From positions 86,284,342 to 86,348,341 of the forward strand of contig CM035407.1 in NCBI GenBank assembly GCA_020310875.1: a stretch of DNA of 64,000 bases, in the 5' to 3' direction. This DNA comes from Ceratopteris richardii (lineage: Eukaryota > Streptophyta > Polypodiopsida > Polypodiales > Pteridaceae). Made by a program: the position numbers and the translations under genes. The notes under the pieces are model-generated. The model saw nothing but the letters and a program-made list of their open reading frames with translations, did no database searches and was not told where the DNA came from. Below, piece after piece: positions 10,673-22,299 of this stretch (within the stretch, counting starts at the first letter, position 1; each line of letters opens with the position of its first letter).

Positions 10673-11640
10673 TAGATTCCTTGAGACGATCACCCTCAGT
10701 TGAGCGTGTGAGGATCCAAGGTGGACTAGTAAGAGCATAGTTCCTAGAATCAATTTTAATTTAGACTTCCAATCTAGGATAAGGCTCATAAACCCAATGG
10801 TTTCTCTTTCTTTGCTCACCCTCACTGGAGGGTGTGAGTGAGTTAGAGTTGGTTTTATGAGTCTTGGAATTCCTTAGATATACATTACGATCCTAGAAAG
10901 ATATAGGGTCAATGAGGTGGAACCTATCCTCTGACATGTGATATCCGATTGAATTGTGATGGTGAGAGGGTCGTGCAGACTTGCTTTGACCTATAGAATG
11001 CTCAGCTTGATGTATCACAACATTCATGTACATGTATGTCATTACAACATCTTTTAATTCATGTCTCTTCTCTCTTCTCTCTTAGTGTCTTATGTGTTTT
11101 TACATGTCTCCTTCTATCTCTTTCTATGTGTGAGAAGGCTCTGTAGTCTTGCGTTGAACCAGTGAGGATGATCCATTGAGATTGAGAGAAAAAGTTTCTA
11201 TTCATTCATAAATCATGAACCACATGCATTCATACCACCCACAAACACCCATGCATATGTTTCAGTTTTGAAAGTGTATAAGAAGCTCCATTCTTGGATC
11301 ATTCTTCCTTTTGAAATTGATTCATGTGTGTGGTTTACTTTTTGTTCGCATCATGCATACATCCATAAGAACCCATGCATATGAATTAAATTTCAAAATT
11401 GGATAAGAATCTCAATTTTTTTGGACCATTCTTCATTTCCAAATTGAATCATGATATCTCTCCTGTCCATACCCCAACTTCATCTTCACCTTCATATTTT
11501 GATCAAAAAGACCTTCCAACACTTTCTAGATTCATACATTGTGTGTGTGCTGCGATCGAACTCGATCCACCCAGATTGGAATCACCTCCACATTTGAACC
11601 GGACATGAAATGCCTCATGGCATTTGCTTCTAATCTTGTT
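10673..11640 (+). other. Unassigned; possible leader of gypsy G2
   Basis: No coding similarity seen. Two CACCCTCA-containing segments (about 10690 and 10817) are the only short repeat noticed. By position it could contain the 5' LTR and leader of G2, but no primer-binding site was found. Confidence 0.35.
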
Positions 11641-11785
11641 AGGAGGTTGTGATCCATATCCTTTGTTGCATATTTTTCATCCTGATCATATCATCATCAT
11701 CATTCTTGAGTGTTGCACTGGATTTCTCACAATATCGTGCACATCTTCATCGTGAAGTAAACACATTTGTGAGAGATCTAGAACA

Positions 11786-12360
11786 TTGTGCATCACTTGC
11801 ATATTTACGGAAGATAAGGAAGGATTCAAATCCCTTATTGTTGAGAAACAAGGCCAAAGAATAGTCTCCTCTATGTTGAGAGAGAAGGGAAAATTCAATG
11901 GCATCAACATTACAAGATACCTAGATTTGTTTGAAGAACAAGCTATGATTTTTGGTCTTCCCGAAGATCTTTTGATAACATTCTTTGAATGAATGGTTGA
12001 TAGCTCTATCATAAACTGTGTCACTCAATATGATAGTCTTCCTTGGAGTGATTTCAAAAAGGAGATGCTCAAAAAATTCTATCTTGAGGATTATAGCCAA
12101 CATAATCGGGATGGATTCTTACGATGGTCCAATTCCCAAAGCCTAGTAGTTCTATTACTCACTTACAAAATGAGTATATTAGACGCTATGAAAAACTTCC
12201 TGATGAGGATAAGATAACTTTGGAATCTGACCTTGTGATCAATTTTCTTAAGCTTCTTCATCCTAAAACTCATAGGGAAGTTGAACGGCGATTAGAAGAG
12301 TCAGATAAGTGCTATGGTGTTACTGACAATTGCAAAAAGTGCATAAAGTAGTAGAGGTTG
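11786..12360 (+). pseudogene. Gypsy gag-like region, G2
   Basis: Fragments KFNGINITRYLDLFEEQA, LPWSDFKKEMLKKFYLEDYSQ and LQNEYIRRYEKLPDEDKI follow one another in different frames. The pattern (a tryptophan, then Lys-rich helix, Phe-Tyr) resembles Ty3/gypsy capsid. The assignment rests mainly on position upstream of protease and RT. Frames are broken at 11990 and 12217. Confidence 0.55.
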
Positions 12361-12499
12361 AACAAGAAGTAGAATCAAGTAAACCCACAATGGAAGTTGA
12401 CTTTTCTATAGAGGATTTAGTAAGAGCACGAGATGAGATAGGAGAATAACGTCTTGGGAGTCACCAATAGAAGATCAATCTCTTATTTCTCATATATCC

Positions 12500-13250
12500 A
12501 ATGTAGAAGAAAAATGAAAAAGAGATTAAAGTGAGCCTAGTGATAGAAGTGACTCGAAAAAAAATGTGAGAGGGAATAGAAACCATCATAGAGCAAGGGG
12601 ACACAACCCAAGGATAAAAAACAAGAATCACAACATAATGAACAAAAACAAGAGGACAAACAAAAAGGTAAGAAGACGAAGTAGAAACAAACAAAACCAA
12701 AGCCTTTACAGAAACAAAAACAATCAAAACAAACTCAAGACGAAACACAAGAATGAATAAAAACAAGATCTTCAGCAAAAACAAAAGAAACCAAAGAGAA
12801 AACCTAAAGCCAGCTTGATTTCAAAAATTGAGAGAAAAATAGATCCTATGGAGATTTTAGATGACATTTTGCTTCAGAGTCAAGTGACTATGTCTTTAGC
12901 ATAAGTTTTCTCTATTGCGAAGCCTGTTTTTGAAGATAACTTTATCGGCCTAATTAAAAGGAAGAGGTTTTTGCTTAATCTAGATACTGAGATGCAAGAT
13001 TCTCTAGATCAAGATCAAGCTATAAATGAAGCCTTAAACTTTGATGAATCTGATGAAGAGGACCTTGATGATGATGAAGCAAATGTTAATAGAGATTTCT
13101 TAGGACCTATTCAACCTGACCATGAAAACCATGAAAACAATCTTGAAAGTCACTTTAAAAGAAAATTTTGGTCTAGACGTACATTAGAGATGCATGTTAA
13201 AGCATGCAATGATAAGAATCAATGTGATTTCAAGAGAAGTCTATGATAAA
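12500..13250 (+). pseudogene. Lys-rich then acidic linker, G2
   Basis: Over 12566-12760 the plus strand codes a low-complexity basic stretch of Asn, Lys and Arg; over 12990-13130 it codes an acidic stretch (DEEDLDDDEA). Similar charged linkers join gag and protease in some gypsy elements. No zinc knuckle was seen. A-rich composition alone could give the basic part, so function is not claimed. Confidence 0.45.
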
Positions 13251-13661
13251 TTTCGATGGCCCATAGATAAATATTATAGATGGTGCATGAGAATTACAGA
13301 TAATGGTATAGGTACCTTGTACAAAGCTTGTGCTAGTGTGCCCATATCCATAGAAGGAATCACAAAAGAATTTCACTTTTTTATTCAAGATAATTGCTCC
13401 TATGAAGTTCCCTTAGGTCAGCCCTTTATTTGTGAGAGTCGTGTGGAAACTAAATCCATGGATGATGGGTCTACCTATGCTAGAATTAAGTCTAAGGATG
13501 GAATGAAATCACTTCAAGTCATGACAGTAGGAGTGAAACATCCTAGGAATCGATTATCAATTAGAAAGAAACCTATTGTTACTCAGGGTCATGAGCATGC
13601 TTGTAGTGATTGTGCACCTCGATTCATGTTTGGAGCTACATATGATCAAAATTTTGGATAG
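13194..13661 (+). pseudogene. Gypsy protease-like region, G2
   Basis: A 155-codon frame contains NVISREVYDKFRWPID, SIEGITKEFHFFIQDN, YEVPLGQPFI and VETKSMDDGSTYARI. This order matches the aspartic-protease-like segment upstream of RT in one gypsy lineage, including the flap-side LGQPF motif. The catalytic Asp-Ser/Thr-Gly triplet is not visible, so activity is unlikely. A second frame at 13720-14310 links it to RT without recognisable motifs. Confidence 0.55.
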
Positions 13662-14282
13662 AATCCATTGTTGAGTAGGACAAAGTGGACATTGGTTTGA
13701 CGTATCACAACCAACCAACTTGTACAATAGTTTGTCACTCTGTTTCCCACATTCTAAATTAGATTTCCTTCATAAGAGTCAATTGTGCAAGTCTTTCATT
13801 CGAAAAACCCCAAAACATTATAAAACGAACAAAATCATGGAACATGATGAGAACATTGAGCATGTGATTGAGACATCTCATTGTTTCTCTACTCTTGAGG
13901 AGTTAGAGTTATGTCTCCAGCAAAATTCTAATTCACACGTTATTCTTCTTTCTTCCCTTGATGATTATGCTATAATCCAAGAGTATGCTCTCAATGTTGA
14001 CAAGTCCTCAAAATTTAACCAAACACATGATGCCTTAGTTGAAACAAAGTACAAAATTATAGATAAGAAAATCAAACCCATAGCTCAACCATTATCCCAA
14101 GGAAGTAACAAAAAAAATATTAATGTGAAAAACCATTCAATTCTTCAGGATAAGAAAAACATAGGACATACATTCATGGATGAGACAATCAAACCGGTGA
14201 AAATTGGTAGAGATGATGACTTTCTTTTGCTAGTAGAGAGAGATAAATTTGAGAGAGTCGTAGCCATGGAAAAGCCTTTAAT

Positions 14283-14790
14283 ATGTATCCTCATGAGATT
14301 GGTTGTGTAGATCATAAGCTAGTTGCACTCATGATAATCTTTACTATTCCACATATTCCAAGGAATCTTCACCCTATACCAATTCCAAAGGCTCACTTAC
14401 CTGAGCTAATGAAACTATGTAAGGAGAAGATAAACATGAGAGTTTTAGAGCCATCTTTTGCACCTTACTCAAATAGATGGTTCACTGTGTCTAAAAAGAA
14501 TGGGAAACTACATTTTATTCAAGATCTCCAACCCATCAATAAAGTCATCATAAGGAATGTAGGAATAGGACCCATTGTAGATGAGTTTGCTGAATCATTT
14601 TCAGGACATTCTATGTATTCAATGGGTGATTTATATTTTTTATATGACCAATTCCAATCAGCAATTGATATTCATGATATAACTAAAATGAAAACTCCTT
14701 TAGGCTTAGTGCGAATGTGTACTTTACCTCAAGGAGCGAAAAACCTGTTTTTGGTGTCAACCAGCCTCTTATTGTTGGACATTTATGTGG
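14283..14790 (+). pseudogene. Gypsy reverse transcriptase with deleted active site, G2
   Basis: The start of RT is clear: RVLEPSFAPYSNRWFTVSKK, LHFIQDLQPINK, SMYSMGDLYFLYDQFQ, then KTPLGLVRMCTLPQGA near 14730. The palm then ends; the next recognisable block is GHLCGHYGQKPYPQKVDAI near 14785-14830, which belongs after the catalytic Asp-Asp. Roughly 250-300 bp, including the Phe/Tyr-x-Asp-Asp motif, are therefore missing. The enzyme would be dead. Confidence 0.82.
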
Positions 14791-15470
14791 TCATTATGGT
14801 CAAAAGCCATACCCACAAAAAGTTGATGCCATTAACAAGATTTCTCGAACATGTAACAACGTGAGTGAGGTACATAGATTTCTTGGTGCTTGCATCTTTT
14901 ATGTTATTTGGATCCCACACTTTGCTCATGTTGTTGATTGTCTCTATGACTTGTTGAGGAAGAAATGAAAATTTATTTGGACAGACAAACACACACAAGC
15001 TATGCATAAATTGAAGAAATTATTGCTTGAAATTGCCATCCTTGAGCGTGTCGACTATTCTGTTAACAAACGTATTTTGTTGACTCTTGATACTAGTCCT
15101 ATTGGTATAGGTTGGGTCATAAGTCAAGATGATAGTGAAGGGAATAGATATGCAATTAGGTTTGGCACTAAAATTTTAAATGAAACACAACAAAAGTATC
15201 CATAGATCAAACGAGAACTATGGGGTATGGTAACAGCTTCGAAAATAGACAAAGAATATTTCATTGGTGCAAATGTCAAAGTTGAGACTGATTATTTGCC
15301 TCTCATTGGAATGATATCCAGTTTTTCATCTCCTGATATAGCCATGCTTAGATGGATCTCATATATTAAGCTCATAAATCCTGAGTTAGTTCATATTTCA
15401 GATAAGTCAAATGCAGTTGCTGACATGTTATCGAGAGCTAGATTTGATGATGATGTTGATAGTGATCTAA
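14791..15470 (+). pseudogene. Gypsy RT connection and RNase H, G2
   Basis: The plus strand reads ISRTCNNVSEVHRFLGAC, then LTLDTSPIGIGWVISQD near 15085, GTKILNETQQKYP near 15165, KRELWGMV near 15210 and SNAVADMLSRAR near 15405-15440. These are the RNase H blocks of Ty3/gypsy elements: first Asp in LTLDTS, Glu in KREL, Asp in VADMLSRA. Stops occur near 14966 and 15205. Confidence 0.85.
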
Positions 15471-15479
15471 TAAAGAATG

Positions 15480-15957
15480 TGAACTTAGCTGACTATGTTC
15501 CACATATATACGAGTATGAGCTATTTCATGACTCTGGGTACGAAGGTGAATGGAGAGACATAGGAAAGTATTTGAGTACACTACAACCATTACCTAGTTG
15601 GACTATGAATAGATTCTATAACATTAGGAAACGAGCTTACAACTTTTTCCTATGTAACAGGCATCTTTGGAGACATGCTAAGGGCAAGGTTAAGAATCGA
15701 CAACGATTCCTAGGAAAGTGAGGTCTTCAATTGCAAGTAATGAATGAAATGCATGAGACATTATGGTAGGTCATAAAGGATTTTTTGGAACATATGAAAA
15801 AGATAGAAGTACCTATTATTGGCCTAAGATGTATGTTGACATTAGTAACTATATTTCTACATGTTCTAATTGTCAACTTCATTTGTCAGTCAAACATAGA
15901 GATCCTTTGCTGTTGGAATTTGGGGCCCCAAGATCGTTCCAAACTAAAACCTTTTGA
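15480..15957 (+). pseudogene. Gypsy integrase N-terminal zinc region, G2
   Basis: Downstream of RNase H, the sequence reads YYWPKMYVDISNYISTCSNCQLH, the HHCC zinc-binding region of gypsy integrase (Cys-x2-Cys at STCSNC). The histidine pair lies just before it (MHETLW, VGHKGFFG), separated by a stop near 15769. The DDE core should follow, but the sequence becomes unrelated at about 15957. Confidence 0.8.
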
Positions 15958-16800
15958 GCATACAGTACACTTAATTATAAATTAAGATGATAAGTGAGAG
16001 ATAGAAAGAAAGAGATCTTGAGACAAGGATAGGGAACGTAAGTTAGATGCTTACTCACTAAAAAATAGATGTCCAAATTACAACATGGGAGTACTACTCA
16101 ACCATATAAAGTGGTGCACTCACTAATGGAAGAATATCCAAGAAGATGAAGATACAAAATTTAGATTATTTTGAAATAATCTAAGTGTGTGTGAAGTGAA
16201 CGAGCATCGAAGCTAGCCTTATTCTCACAAAATAGTGTAACAAAACTGTAAATCAACCAACCCTAATTTTGACCTTGTGTTGTTTGCATGCTTTTGTAAA
16301 CCTCAAACTCCAATAGTACACACACATATATGTGTGTGTGTATCCATTTATCTATCTATCCGATAGGGTAAAAATGATAAAAAATGGCTTATTTTCTAAT
16401 CATGTATTAAGGAAATAAACTAGTGTGTCTCCAAATGTACAAAAATATGAAATTCGTGTCTCTCTAAGTCGCATGAAGAGAGGCTTTATTTTAGTAGAAA
16501 GCCTCTGAAAGCACCAATAACTTGGAACAAATTCTCAAATTTAGTGTAATATCTCTTGTTTTCATACAAAAATGAATCTTTTTGCACAATATGGGATGCA
16601 AATCTTTAAATTTTCTAAAAAGAAAAAGATATTTAAGGCTATAGCATTCACAAAATTCAATGTATTTTTTTTCATGTTTGAACATCAAGTGAGAAGATTT
16701 AGAACTCAGATACACTCAAATTTTTTTAGTCTTATTTGCCACTTTTGAACCATCTTATTCTCATCTATTTTATTCGAGCATATGAATGGCCTATTCATCT
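15958..16800. other. Unassigned spacer
   Basis: No coding similarity. It holds a near-perfect CA/TG palindrome at 16317-16342. The part next to the minus-strand gag (16490-16800) may once have been its protease region, but no Asp-Ser-Gly motif is seen. Confidence 0.4.
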
Positions 16801-16834
16801 GCACAACATCCTTCCAACTACATCATTTTAATGC

Positions 16835-17618
16835 ATAACAGTCTTTCTTCATGTGTTGTTTCTTATGACAATAATGGCATTCGATATCCCTCTTCCTTGA
16901 TTTACTTCTACTCTTTTTTCATTGACCATTCTTTTCCTTGTTATTGCTCCTGCCACGTTGCTGATTCTTTCCTTGGTAAGAATCACGAACAGTATATTCA
17001 TCTCCACTCTGAGTGCCAACCATAGATTTTCTATGAATCCCCTCACTCAAGAGGGCTCCACATATGTCATCATATACTAGTTTACCACCAAGTGCACTAT
17101 TGCTAATAGCTGTGCAAAACGTATCCCATGATGATGGCCTTTAGATGAGCAAAAACACTATCTGTGTCCTTCATGCGAAGGTCATATAACTTTCTCATCA
17201 GATACAATTTATTTGATGCCGTCTCTTTTCCATATGTATTGCATAACTTCTTCCAAAGATCTAATATTGTAAACTAAACATTATCTGCCAGGTGCAATCG
17301 AATGGTAGAACTAGCCATTTCATCTAACTCATCCCAATCATCTGCATCCATGTCAGCAGGCTTCTTTGAGATTCCATTTACTGGCTTCCATTGCCTCCTT
17401 TGAATCAGCACATCTTTAATCTGATTCTTCCATAGAGCAAAGTTTGTGCCATCAAATTTTTGGATCTCAAAATGGTCTTTGCCCTGCAAGTTATAGCTCC
17501 TCCTTGAAACACTAGCACTAGACCCTGAACCACCAGACATGCTTGAGACCTCCTGATGCCATGATGATAGACAACTAGATAATGGAGCTAGAAGAGTCCA
17601 AACACCACTAAGGCTCAA
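16835..17618 (-). pseudogene. Copia gag fragment, minus strand
   Basis: On the minus strand, a probable start at 17540 (MSGGSGSSAS) leads to HFEIQKFDGTNFALWKNQIK, ASSTIRLHLADNV, a stop at 17277-17279, then LWKKLCNTYGKETASNKLYL and LYDLRMKDTDSVFAHL. This is the copia capsid (UBN2-type). A zinc knuckle CHYCHKKQHMKKDC lies near 16845-16890 in another frame. A tRNA-Met-like site (TGGCATCAGGAGG) sits at 17549-17561. Protease and the rest of pol are missing. The sequence differs from families A and B in this window, so it is a third copia family. Confidence 0.82.
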
Positions 17619-18535
17619 AGAAGGATGACCAAGTGTTATATTCTAGGAGAGGATTCAACAATCTTCCCAAAAAAATGAATTAATGAATAGTAATGGCCAA
17701 CCAGAAGAATTATGTGAGGATAAATGTGCTCACACCAATAAGTGTATCAAGGAGTAAATCGACCACTATATAGTGACAAAACCAATAAATCCGACAAAAA
17801 TTTGCCAGATTATCCTCTGCAAAATGAGCATATGACTAATGTAAAAATCTCATAAAACTACAAGTACTAACATGTTTACCTACATCGTGAATCACTGACT
17901 CCACTGCATATAATCAATTACCCGAAAGAAGCCAATTAGTTTTATGGAGCACCTATGAACAACTATCATACATCTCCTATGGTGAGGCTAGGTAAATCTT
18001 CCACCTGCATTATCAAAGAGACCCCAACATCTGGGTGTCTCCACATTAAGAAAACCTCACCACGACCCTCTTTATCAAACGTAAAAGTCTTTATGCAAAA
18101 AACGTAATCGCTATATCAATGAACACATGCACATACATAAGTGGTATCCACAAAAGCATACATAGTGTATATGTGCTCAATATATGTAGTAAAATGACAC
18201 TGAAAGGCTAAATGCACAATCAAAAAACTAACCAAGAACACCTGCAAGTGTCTATCAACTCTGTTGTCTATGTTCAAAAAACCTGTATAAATTTGCAGAG
18301 GCTACTCCCACCACAACTGAAAACCTTTCATGAAACCTGTAGTTTTAGGAGTGTGTCTGAAAACATGGCCCCAAAGGTGAATGCTTATTTTTAAAAAAGT
18401 ACAAAGAACACTCTTCTTGATGTTCTTGAAACTGTGTGAAGAGACCTACGCATGAAAGTACTCCAAAATGGCTCCAAAAATCACCTCAAAAATAGGCTTT
18501 AAAAACACCACAAGAGTGTAGCATAGTGGCAAGAG
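17619..18535. other. Unassigned; possible 5' LTR of the minus-strand copia gag
   Basis: Lies upstream of the minus-strand gag and may contain its LTR, but the ends could not be placed. No gene seen. Confidence 0.35.
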
Positions 18536-18544
18536 ATTGCCACA

Positions 18545-18603
18545 ATTGAGCGAGTTCTAGGGGGGAACAATACTAGGATGGGTGACCTCCCAGGAAGTAT
18601 TGG
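18545..18603 (+). pseudogene. 5S rRNA-like 3' segment
   Basis: Bases 18571-18590 (TACTAGGATGGGTGACCTCC) equal the plant 5S rRNA segment that contains internal promoter box C, as far as I recall that sequence. Upstream bases (AATTGAGCGAGTTCTAG) align loosely with box A (AGTTAAGCGTGCTTG). Downstream CAGGAAGTATTGGGAA parallels TGGGAAGTCCTCGTG. The 5' half of 5S is missing or unrecognisable. Such a fragment could be a dead 5S copy, part of a 5S-derived SINE, or part of a Cassandra-type TRIM, which carries 5S sequence in its LTRs. Confidence 0.7.
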
Positions 18604-20640
18604 GAACCTCTATCTTCCTTTATTGTTGAGGTCCTCCCTCATGCATAGCCAATGGTGACTTCAGTGACTCGGATGACAAGGTATGCCAAGGTCTATGCCT
18701 TGGTCGTTGCCTTAGTTGTAAGCCTTGGGCGGGCGAGCGAGTGCTCGCTTCGCTTGCAGAAAAGGAACGAAGCTTTTGCATTGAAATGCTCTGATATCAG
18801 TGAAGTATTTTGATGGTGATGCACCACATTGCACTCTCCTTCTCAAGAGCTCCATGATGATATCCTTAGGGTATAAACCTGAGCTCCAAGCACCACACAC
18901 GGTACTCTACACAGAGGCTACAGAATACACAGAAAAACACAGTACACAGTGAGCACGAACACAGACTTCTTAGGTGTTACAAATGCGATCGAACTTACAA
19001 TCTATGGATGACCAGATCACTATATGTTTTTTATTAAAGAACATTTACAAAGAAGTTTCTGGTGGCCATGTGGCCTTTCACATGGAAACTAACGACAACA
19101 TTTATGACTAAATGTTAGATTTGCCTCATACCACTCTAGGTCTTCCTAACCTTGAGCATACTCACAAGTAATAGTTTAATCTAAACTACCTTGTGAACTA
19201 TGCAAATACATCATCTTAGCTCACTTATAAGAATTTCTTGGTAGTAAAATGCAATCTCTACATTCCACTGACCACGAATCTTTGGCTTGTCATCCATTTC
19301 CTTTGCACTTAGTTCTATTGGAAGAGCATCTATTGGCACTAATGCAAACTCTCAAATTTTCTCTTCCCTTTAGTTTGCCATATGAATGCAAAAGCATTCC
19401 CTTGGAGATTCAAAAGATCCATAACTATCCATCCTCCTAATTGCTGCTCACACATCATCCTCATGATGTAGCACCAACTAAGAGTTCGGTAACCCAATAG
19501 GTCATATATATCCCTATCTCCTAGAAACCCTAAAGAGACAATTCATAGCTCTACTCCCAGTCTAACTTATGTCAATAACTAGATCATCTCATCTAGTCAA
19601 GGACCATCATTGCAAATAAGATAACTAGTTCTCTCTAGAGTCTCCATGTGAGACTCAATCTAACTGTCATGATTAATTGATTTCCCTCTTGTCTTTGATA
19701 GAAGATTGCCACTCCTATCTTGACAATTTAAAAGTGAGAAAGTAAAAATCGCTCTCTCTCTCTCATCCTTTCAAAGGGAAAGAGCTCTACTGGTGGACAT
19801 TTTTTCCTTCCAAAATAGTGGAGAATCAAATTCCCGTGTGAAGGAAAAAAATGAAAAGTAGATTAAATGAATTCTTTTCAAAGTATAGACTAAGAGATGT
19901 TTTCTAAACACCTCTTTTCTCTAAAGGAAAACATACTCTATTTTTCTCATATGAAGAAATCATGTTTTCCTTTCCCTTTTCTCTTTAAAAGAACAGAAGC
20001 TAAAGTGAGATCTCTTCCTATTCTCAAAGCTAATTCCCACTTTCTCCTTTCCTTAAAAGAAAGGTTAATGAATTCATTTGCTCCTCTCTTCCATAAACTA
20101 GTAGACAATCCTTCATTACATTCCTATAAAGGTGGAGAATAAATCTACCATACAGGATGAAGGTTTATCTGGTGAAGAGTGGAGAAAATAAATTCTTTCT
20201 AAGGTTCAAAGCCCTCTGCTAAAATGATCAGCAATGATATGACATGATACCATAATAAATAGATGTGTATCCATACTAATCAAACTATCTCTACTAACCA
20301 TCCTTTGTGCATGGATATGTATGATCCATCTATACTAATGGAATTATCATTCCTGATATCTATAAAGTGACTATGTGATATCAATGGTGATAAAATCACC
20401 CATCACATTATTTACTGGAAGAATAAATATTCCCTAACCTATGAAGGATAACTCCTAATCCTAAGGAGATGTCTACTAAGAGCTCTCCTTTGATTTCGTC
20501 AGACATGCCCCCATGAATGATGAGTCCTTTTCTCCTTGGCCATAGAAGAAGAGTGATCAAAGGGAAGTCGTTTCCACCATCCCATACTAGTGGAACCTTC
20601 TTCTAATTCACGATGTCATATCTACACTAAACCGAATGTA
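18604..20640. other. Unassigned; one minus-strand primer-binding-site candidate
   Basis: GCTCTGATATCA at 18789-18800 is, on the minus strand, TGATATCAGAGC, one base from the copia primer-binding site, so sequence to its right may be a minus-strand LTR. A GC-rich imperfect hairpin lies at 18727-18755. No protein domain was recognised; 19740-20150 is rich in AGAGCTCT and CTCTTTTC motifs only. Confidence 0.4.
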
Positions 20641-20645
20641 TATTC

Positions 20646-20813
<168 letters not shown>

Positions 20814-21630
20814 ATGGAATATGTGGGTGGACTCTAATGAATTCGATGTCCTCAACTCATATAAGTGGACTCAAATGAATCATGTATCCTCAAACTAATT
20901 TAGTTTGGTTCTAGTCAACATGTGACAATGGATATCCCTTTCTATTCCAAACTAACTTGTTTGTAGGTACCAATACTGAGTTTAAGTACCTATCTCTATA
21001 TCCCAACAAACATATATGTATTAGGTATCCCAAGTATTCTTGACTGAGGGATTTATGCTCCAAGTCATAGAGCTAGTGCCATGAATATGGCCTTCCTAAC
21101 CATCACTCAAATCACATTAGCATTTTCTCTCATAAAACCCATCTATATGATCCCATCTAATTGGTTTCCTTAGTAGTTTAGCAAACATGCTTCACTACTT
21201 TCTCAAGTGATGTGCATAAATGAAACTAGTCACTCTTTGGGTATTCCTCATGATACCCCATAGTCTCCTAATAATATTGTGAGAACCTTTTGAAGGTAAG
21301 TGAACCTTCAATACATTGAAGATGAACATAAATGTTTCTCCTGTAATCCTCTATGCAACTTCCTAAAACCTATAGGATCACTTGTGCACATTCCTAATGG
21401 TGAAGGTATACCTCCTTCCCCTTAGCAATCCTATGGTCTAAACTATAACGATTATGTGTAGGGATCCAAGTACTAGTGAAGTTGCTATATCTATGATGCT
21501 TTGATGGTCCTAAGTCCATCAAGTACATGCATATTCACACACACACACATACTCTTCATACCTCTTAGGCACTAGGCACATAATTTCTTATATCTAGTTC
21601 CTATTTCTACCTAGATTCAGATCTTGTTGG
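20814..21630. other. Unassigned spacer
   Basis: No coding domain seen. A short CA run lies at 21537-21550. Confidence 0.4.
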
Positions 21631-21639
21631 TTGGGTCTA

Positions 21640-22230
21640 TCCAGTCAATGCACTTATGGTTGATCATGGGATAAAACACAAATGTATAGTGCCATATACA
21701 CCATAACAACATGGTGTTTCTAAGATCATAACTAGGGGGTCTCATGGGAGTGGCAAGATGTATGGTCCAAAAGCTAGGCATTACCTCATATTTTATTACT
21801 TGAGGCTATGACATGTACTACATATAAACTTAACACGTGCCCTATTAAGGCATCATAATCTCACACTCATTATGAGGCTTGGCATGGGTGCAAGCCATCC
21901 ATCGCCTATTTGCAAGTTTTTTTTTTGTTTGGCATATGCATCAGTGAGAAAGCAACAAATCAAGAAATTGGATGCTACGGATGTGAAATGTATTTTTGTT
22001 GGATATAGCTTTGGGAGTAAAGGATATGGCTTGCATCACCCACAAAGTAAATGCATTTTAGTTAGTTCAAACTTATTTTTTGTGGATGATGCAATGTAGG
22101 CTTTACTTTCGTGTATTAAGAAGACTTCAATGAGCTCAATGAATGTCTATGACACATTGTTAGCTCTTTTTATTATTGGGAAATCAAATGAATCTCCTAA
22201 TGAGGTAAGTGCTTGGCCTATGCAACTCCT
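21640..22230 (+). pseudogene. Copia integrase C-terminal part, B2
   Basis: Reads DHGIKHKCIVPYTP, then after stops LDATDVKCIFVGYSFGSKGYGLHHPQSK and ILVSSNLFFVDDAM, each matching B6 (LDDKAVKCIFVGYSSESKGYRL; ILVSRDVVFVEDAI). The Glu of the DDE core falls in a degraded stretch near 21710 and is lost. A run of nine T at 21917-21925 replaces coding bases. Confidence 0.85.
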
Positions 22231-22299
22231 AAACAAGCATATAGATCACATTAGAAGTAGGTCAATCAATTTATGATGTATATATTCATAATGCATCAC

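Larger units (their letters stand above)
11780..15957 (+). mobile_element. Ty3/gypsy element G2, decayed, fungal-like pol
   Basis: In order on the plus strand are gag, a Lys-rich linker, protease, reverse transcriptase, RNase H and the zinc-binding start of integrase. The integrase core and 3' LTR are gone; the element breaks off near 15957. Part of the RT palm is deleted. The RT entry reads FIQDLQPINKV and IVDEFAESFSGHSMYSMGDLY, unlike the usual plant VDYRALNKVT... block (compare G1). Stops and frameshifts are frequent. Confidence 0.85.

Noticed and set aside
12461-12784. Minus-strand 107-codon hydrophobic frame
   Set aside because: It is the reverse of the A-rich, Lys-coding linker of G2.
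16317-16342. CA/TG palindrome as a transposon end
   Set aside because: A simple dinucleotide tract on both sides of TATA; no partner repeat or target duplication.
18540-18805. A complete Cassandra TRIM element
   Set aside because: The 5S-like segment is on the plus strand but the nearest primer-binding site is on the minus strand, and no LTR pair was found.
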